From an uncultured Eubacteriales bacterium (GTDB taxonomy: Bacteria; Bacillota; Clostridia; Christensenellales; CAG-138), in the NCBI GenBank assembly GCA_902798825.1, contig CADBYI010000011.1, positions 1-64,000 on the forward strand: a stretch of DNA of 64,000 nucleotides, given 5' to 3'. The translations under genes were made by a program, and so were the position numbers. The stretch's first letter is position 1; each line of letters starts with the position of its first letter. This document shows positions 60,080 to 64,000 of the stretch, one piece after another. The notes below the pieces were generated by a model that made no database searches, was not told where the DNA came from, and was given only the letters and a program-made list of their open reading frames with translations.

Positions 60080-61707
60080 GACGGTCCCCCTCGATGACGA
60101 TGGGGATGATGAGGGGCGTCCGCTTGGTCTTGCTCTTGAAGAAGGACTTCAGCTTGCTCTTGACGCCGGTCTTGATGTCGCCGTAGTTGGCCTTGTTCTC
60201 CGTCTCGAAGCGCCGGACCTCGGGGGCGATGGCCTCTGCGGCCTGCTCCATGAGCTCCTCTGCCTCCTTCATGTAGACGAAGCCCCGGGAGATCAGCTCC
60301 ACGGGCGCGATCTGCCGTCCGGTCTCCTTGTCCACGGAGATCACCGCCACCACCAGACCCTGGCTGGACAGCTCCCGCCGGTCCCGGATGACCGCGTCCT
60401 CGATGCTCTTGCTGCCGTCCACCATGACGACGCCCGAGGGCACCTCCCCGGCCTTGGCCGCCCCTTTACGGGTGAAGGCCACCACCTCGCCGATGTTCAG
60501 CACGAACACGTTCTGCTCCGGCACCCCCATGTCCAATGCCAGCCGCCCGTGGGTCATGAGATGGCGGAACTCCCCATGGACGGGGATGAAATACTTGGGC
60601 TTGGTGATGTGGAGCATGAGCTTGAGCTCCTCCCGGCAGGCGTGGCCGGACACGTGCACGTCCGCCATGCGGTCGTAGACCACATAGGCCCCCTTCTCGA
60701 AGAGGCCGTCGATGACCTTGCCCACGGAGGTCTCGTTGCCGGGAATGGCGGAGGCGGAGATGATGACCGTGTCGCCGAAACCGATGTTGACCTTGTGGGA
60801 GGCGTTGGCCATGCGATACAGGCCGCTCATGGGCTCCCCCTGGCTGCCGGTGGTGATGATGCAGACCCTGTCGTCGTTGTACTTTTTCAGGTCGTCCACC
60901 TTCACGATCCGATCCTGGGGGATGGTGAGATACCCCCATGCTCTTGCCGGCGAAGCAGATGACCCGATCATGCTCGATGGCCACGTCCGCCACCTGCTGA
61001 AGGCGGTAGACGTTGCTGGCGAAGGAGGCCACGATGACCCGCCCCTTTGCGATGTCGAAGTAGTGTTCGAAGGTGTGGCCGATCTCCTTTTCGGACTGGG
61101 TGTAGCCCGCCCGCTCCACGTTGGTGGAGTCGGACAGCAGGCACAGAACGCCCTTGCTGCCGTAGTAGGCCAGACGGTTGATATCGATGGGCTGCCCGTC
61201 CAGGGGCGTGAGATCGATCTTGAAGTCGCCGGTGTGTAGGATCACGCCCAGAGGCGTGCTGACGGCCAGGGCCACCGCCCCGGGAATGCTGTGGCTGGTC
61301 TTGATGAACTCCACCTTGAAGCAGCCCAGCTCCACCGTGTCCCCGGGCTTCACCACGTTCAGCCTGCCCGAGACGTGCATCTCCTGGAGCTTGTGCTCCA
61401 TAAGGGCCACGGTCAGATCCGTGCCGTACACCGGAACGTCGAACTTTTGGAGGGCGTAGGGGATGGCGCCGATATGGTCCTCGTGGCCGTGGGTGATGAC
61501 GAAGCCCCGGAGCTTCTCCCGGTTTTCCTCCAGATAGGTCATGTCCGGGATCACCACGTCGATGCCCGGCATATCGTCGTCCGGGAACGCCAATCCGCAG
61601 TCGATGACGATGATATCCTCCCCGTATTCGAGGAGGGTCATGTTCTTTCCGATCTCGCCCAAGCCCCCCAGGGGGATGAGCTTCAGTTTCATTTCTTTCT
61701 TCTTCAT
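60072..61707 (-). pseudogene. rnj: Ribonuclease J, frameshifted by a short deletion
   Basis: The first frame holds the metallo-beta-lactamase core (GGLGEIGKNMTLLEY, GFVITHGHEDHIGAIPY, HTGDFKID, SDSTNVERAGYT, then the start of the beta-CASP domain) up to VICFAGKSM, then becomes nonsense. The rest (GYLTIPQDRIVKVDDLKKYNDDR, TTGSQGEPMSGLYRMA, VHGEFRHL, C-terminal domain) lies in another frame. Relatives have about ten residues between RSM and GYL that are absent here. A 29-nt loss at the GGGGG junction (about 60936-60940) explains both the gap and the shift; the restored protein would be about 554 residues, the normal size. An alternative start is ATG 61692. Confidence 0.92.
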
Positions 61708-61760
61708 GTCTCTTTCCTGTATATGGTAGCGCCTCTGAAAAGGCGCCGTCTTTCTGTTTT

Positions 61761-63068
61761 TTATGATTCCACGGCCGGGGAAAGAAGGGCCTTCTTCTCC
61801 CGGACGGTTTGTAGCGCCCGTTCCGACAGGAACAGGTTTTTCTGCTGCTTGCTTTTGAACCGCTTCCCGGCGGGGGCCATGATGCCGAAGGTCACGTTCA
61901 TGGGCTGGAAGTCGTGGCCCATGTATTCCGCCACGTAGTGGCCCAAAGCGCCGATGGCGGTTTGGTCCGTGAAGTCCACGGGGGCCCTGCCCAGCAGCTT
62001 TTCATGGAGGGCCAGGGCGGCCAGCAGGCCGCTGGAAGCGCTCTCCACATACCCCTCCACGCCGGTCATCTGCCCGGCGAAGCACAGCAGGGGGTTGGTT
62101 TTCAGGGAGTAGTCCCAGTTCAAAAGCCCCGGAGAGGGCAAAAAGCTGTTGCGGTGCATGACCCCGTAGCGGACGAATTCCGCGTGCTCCAGGCCCGGGA
62201 TCAGGCCGAAGACCCGCTTCTGCTCGGGAAACTTCAGATTGGTCTGGAAGCCCACCATGTTGTAGAGGCGGCCGTCCTTGTCGTCCTGGCGGAGCTGGAC
62301 CACGGCAAAGGGTATTTTGCCGTCCACCTCCAGCCCCACGGGCTTCAGGGGTCCGTAGGCCAGGGTCATCTCGCCCCGCTTCGCCATGACCTCCACGGGC
62401 ATGCAGCCCTCGAAGACCCGGGGAGTCTCGAAGGAATGAAGCTCCGCCGTCTGCGCCGCCACCAGGGCGTGGTAAAAGGCGAAATACTCCTCCTTCGTCA
62501 TGGGGCAGTTCAGATAGTCCTCCCCCCGGCCGTATCGGGAGGCAGCGAAGACCTTTGTGAAATCCAGGCTGTCCCGGGCGACGATGGGCGCCGCCGCGTC
62601 GTAAAAGTGAAGGGGCTGGCCCACCAGCTCGGATATCCGGTCATAGAGGGTGCCGGCGGTCAGGGGACCGGTGGCGATGACTGCGGGGCCGGCGGGGATG
62701 TCCTCCACCTCCCCGGGAACGTAGGTCAGATTGGGCAACGCCAGGAGCTTTTCCGTCACCAGCCGGGTGAACCCCTTCCGATCCACGGCCAATGCACCGC
62801 CCGCCGGGACCCGGGTCAAGTCGGCGCAGGATAGGATCAGGGAATCCAGGGTCCTCAGCTCCTCCTTCAGCAGGCCCACGGCGTTTTCCAGCCGGTCGGA
62901 CCGGAGGGAGTTGGAGCAGACCAGCTCCGCAAAGCTGTCCCGCTGGTGGGCGGGGGATCGTTTTTCCGGCTTCATCTCCCGCAGGGTGACGGTATGGCCG
63001 CGCTGACAGAGCTGCCACGCACACTCCGCCCCGGCCAGGCCCGCGCCCACTACGGTGATGTTCGCCAT
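61761..63068 (-). CDS. trmFO: Folate-dependent tRNA uridine-54 methyltransferase TrmFO
   Basis: 435 residues. N-terminal FAD motif VVGAGLAGAECAWQL; then EMKPEKRSPAH, ELVCSNSLRSD, GRGEDYLNCPMTKEEY, FEGCMPVE and the C-terminal AGQMTGVEGYVESASSGLLA. Makes 5-methyluridine at tRNA position 54 using methylene-THF. Start ATG 63068, one base after the topA stop codon. Confidence 0.96.
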   Translation of the reverse strand: MANITVVGAGLAGAECAWQLCQRGHTVTLREMKPEKRSPAHQRDSFAELVCSNSLRSDRLENAVGLLKEELRTLDSLILSCADLTRVPAGGALAVDRKGFTRLVTEKLLALPNLTYVPGEVEDIPAGPAVIATGPLTAGTLYDRISELVGQPLHFYDAAAPIVARDSLDFTKVFAASRYGRGEDYLNCPMTKEEYFAFYHALVAAQTAELHSFETPRVFEGCMPVEVMAKRGEMTLAYGPLKPVGLEVDGKIPFAVVQLRQDDKDGRLYNMVGFQTNLKFPEQKRVFGLIPGLEHAEFVRYGVMHRNSFLPSPGLLNWDYSLKTNPLLCFAGQMTGVEGYVESASSGLLAALALHEKLLGRAPVDFTDQTAIGALGHYVAEYMGHDFQPMNVTFGIMAPAGKRFKSKQQKNLFLSERALQTVREKKALLSPAVES

Positions 63069-63069
63069 G

Positions 63070-64000
63070 TTACTCTTTCTCCTTCTTGCTCCGCTGAATA
63101 TACCCGCAAGCCCGGTCGGCGCAGGCGATGAAGGGGCCGTTCTGGCCCATGCGCTGGACCAGGATGCCGCCGCAGTTGGGGCACTTGCCGGGCACGGGCT
63201 TATCCCAGCTGACGAAATCGCAGTTGGGGTAATTGACGCAGCCATAGAAGGTCTTGCCCTTCTTGGTGCGGCGCTTGAGGATGTCGCCGCCGCACTTGGG
63301 GCAGGGCACGTCCAGCTTCTCCACCAGGGGCTTGGTGTTCCGGCAGGTGGGGAAGTTGGGGCAGGCCAGGAACTTGCCGAACCGGCCGGTCTTGATGACC
63401 ATCATGGCCCCGCACTTGTCGCAGGGCACGTCGGACACCGGGTCGGGCAGCTTCACCTTGTCGATGTTGGCGCCGGCGGCCGCCAGCTCCTTCTCAAAGG
63501 GGCCGTAGAAGTCGGACACCACCTGCTGCCAGGGGACCTCCCCCTCCTCCACCTTGTCCAGCTTCTCCTCCATGCCGGCGGTGAAGGCCACGTCCACGAT
63601 GCCCTTGAAATTCTCCTTCATGAGCCGGGTCACCACGAATCCCAGCTCCGTGGGCTGCAGGGTCTTCTTCTCCCGCAGCACATAGCCCCGATCCACGATG
63701 GTGGAGATGGTGGGGGCATAGGTGGAGGGACGGCCGATGCCCTTCTCCTCCAGGGTCTTCACCAGCGTGGCCTCGGTGTATCGGGCGGGGGGCTGGGTGA
63801 ATTTCTGCTCGGGGGTGATGGTCTGAGGCGTGAAGCTGTCCCCCTGTCGAATGGGCGGCAGCTGGACCTCCTTCTCCCCCTGATCGTCCCGGCCCTCGGT
63901 GTAGACCACGGTGAAGCCGGCGAACAGGGTCCTGACCCCGGCGGAGCGGAAGGTGACCCCGTTCACGTCGAAGGTGGCGGTGGTGGTCTCCAAAACGGCT
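63070..64000 (-). CDS. topA: DNA topoisomerase I, C-terminal part (cut by window edge)
   Basis: About 310 codons of the C-terminal end; the start lies beyond the right edge. Visible are the end of the core domain (YTEATLVKTLEEKGIGRPSTYAPTI in parts, KGIGRPSTYAPTISTI; LQPTELGFVV) and three C4 zinc ribbons (CDKCG/CRNT, CPKCG/CDF, CPNCG/CGYI). Relaxes negative supercoils. topA-trmFO order is typical of Firmicutes. Confidence 0.96.
   Translation of the reverse strand, partial: AVLETTTATFDVNGVTFRSAGVRTLFAGFTVVYTEGRDDQGEKEVQLPPIRQGDSFTPQTITPEQKFTQPPARYTEATLVKTLEEKGIGRPSTYAPTISTIVDRGYVLREKKTLQPTELGFVVTRLMKENFKGIVDVAFTAGMEEKLDKVEEGEVPWQQVVSDFYGPFEKELAAAGANIDKVKLPDPVSDVPCDKCGAMMVIKTGRFGKFLACPNFPTCRNTKPLVEKLDVPCPKCGGDILKRRTKKGKTFYGCVNYPNCDFVSWDKPVPGKCPNCGGILVQRMGQNGPFIACADRACGYIQRSKKEKE

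Noticed and set aside
60930..60950. Programmed frameshift or split two-gene form of ribonuclease J
   Set aside because: The second half lacks a start with SD, and residues normally present at the junction are missing, which points to a deletion.

Overview
This window looks like chromosome from a GC-rich, spore-forming, anaerobic member of the Clostridia (Bacillota). The evidence is gene content: sigK with its pro-sequence, a gerA-type germination operon, yabP-yabQ-divIC, yqfC-yqfD, gerW (ytfJ), pyruvate phosphate dikinase, a sodium-pumping biotin-dependent decarboxylase and recO-era-ybeY-phoH gene order. Codon use is uniformly GC-rich, apart from an IS30-type element and a few AT-rich spacers. 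I cannot place it below class with confidence. I found no rRNA, tRNA or CRISPR.

Layout, left to right. 1-1180: rimP-nusA, leftward, nusA cut by the edge. 1230-2570: a DUF3793 gene behind two palindromic operators, and a convergent shortened methyltransferase. 2630-6083: Na+-translocating decarboxylase operon (membrane anchor, biotin carrier, beta, alpha). 6217-9073: DUF421, DUF4363, DUF218 and an SDR oxidoreductase. 9354-12104: DUF2953-gerW-dacF-rluB. 12214-16608: DUF5685, a Cys-rich J-protein, a membrane protein and a class A PBP with a forespore-type promoter. 16713-21380: GntR regulator and a germination operon that includes a tiny fourth gene. 21417-25901: acyl-ACP thioesterase, SGNH hydrolase, ppdK. 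26049-34237: yqfC-yqfD-phoH-pgpH-ybeY-cdd-era-yqzL-recO plus an AEC transporter. 34323-41944: CPBP protease, a structured intergenic element, AbgT transporter and three M20 hydrolases. 42140-45168: yegP and rpmG-secE-nusG-rplK-rplA. 45441-50450: PrsW, GH2 glycosidase, lipoprotein, asparaginase, L31. 50539-54347: rho divergent from yabP-yabQ-divIC-ppx. 54377-55469: IS30-family element. 55611-64000: CD1247-like, efp, pepP, sigK, mltG, ylbF, rnj, trmFO and topA (cut by the edge).

Two core genes are broken as given. rplA carries an exact 14-bp tandem duplication, and rnj lacks about 29 nt; undoing each change restores the frame and the normal protein length. A methyltransferase also appears to have lost about 30 residues in frame. 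These may be real mutations or assembly errors.

Sequence-level patterns that recur: promoters with an extended -10 (TGnTATAaT-like); at least four genes whose -10 box sits 6-7 nt before the start codon with no Shine-Dalgarno sequence, implying leaderless mRNAs; and a three-stem palindromic repeat in two copies, one of which has the IS30 element exactly in a hairpin loop.
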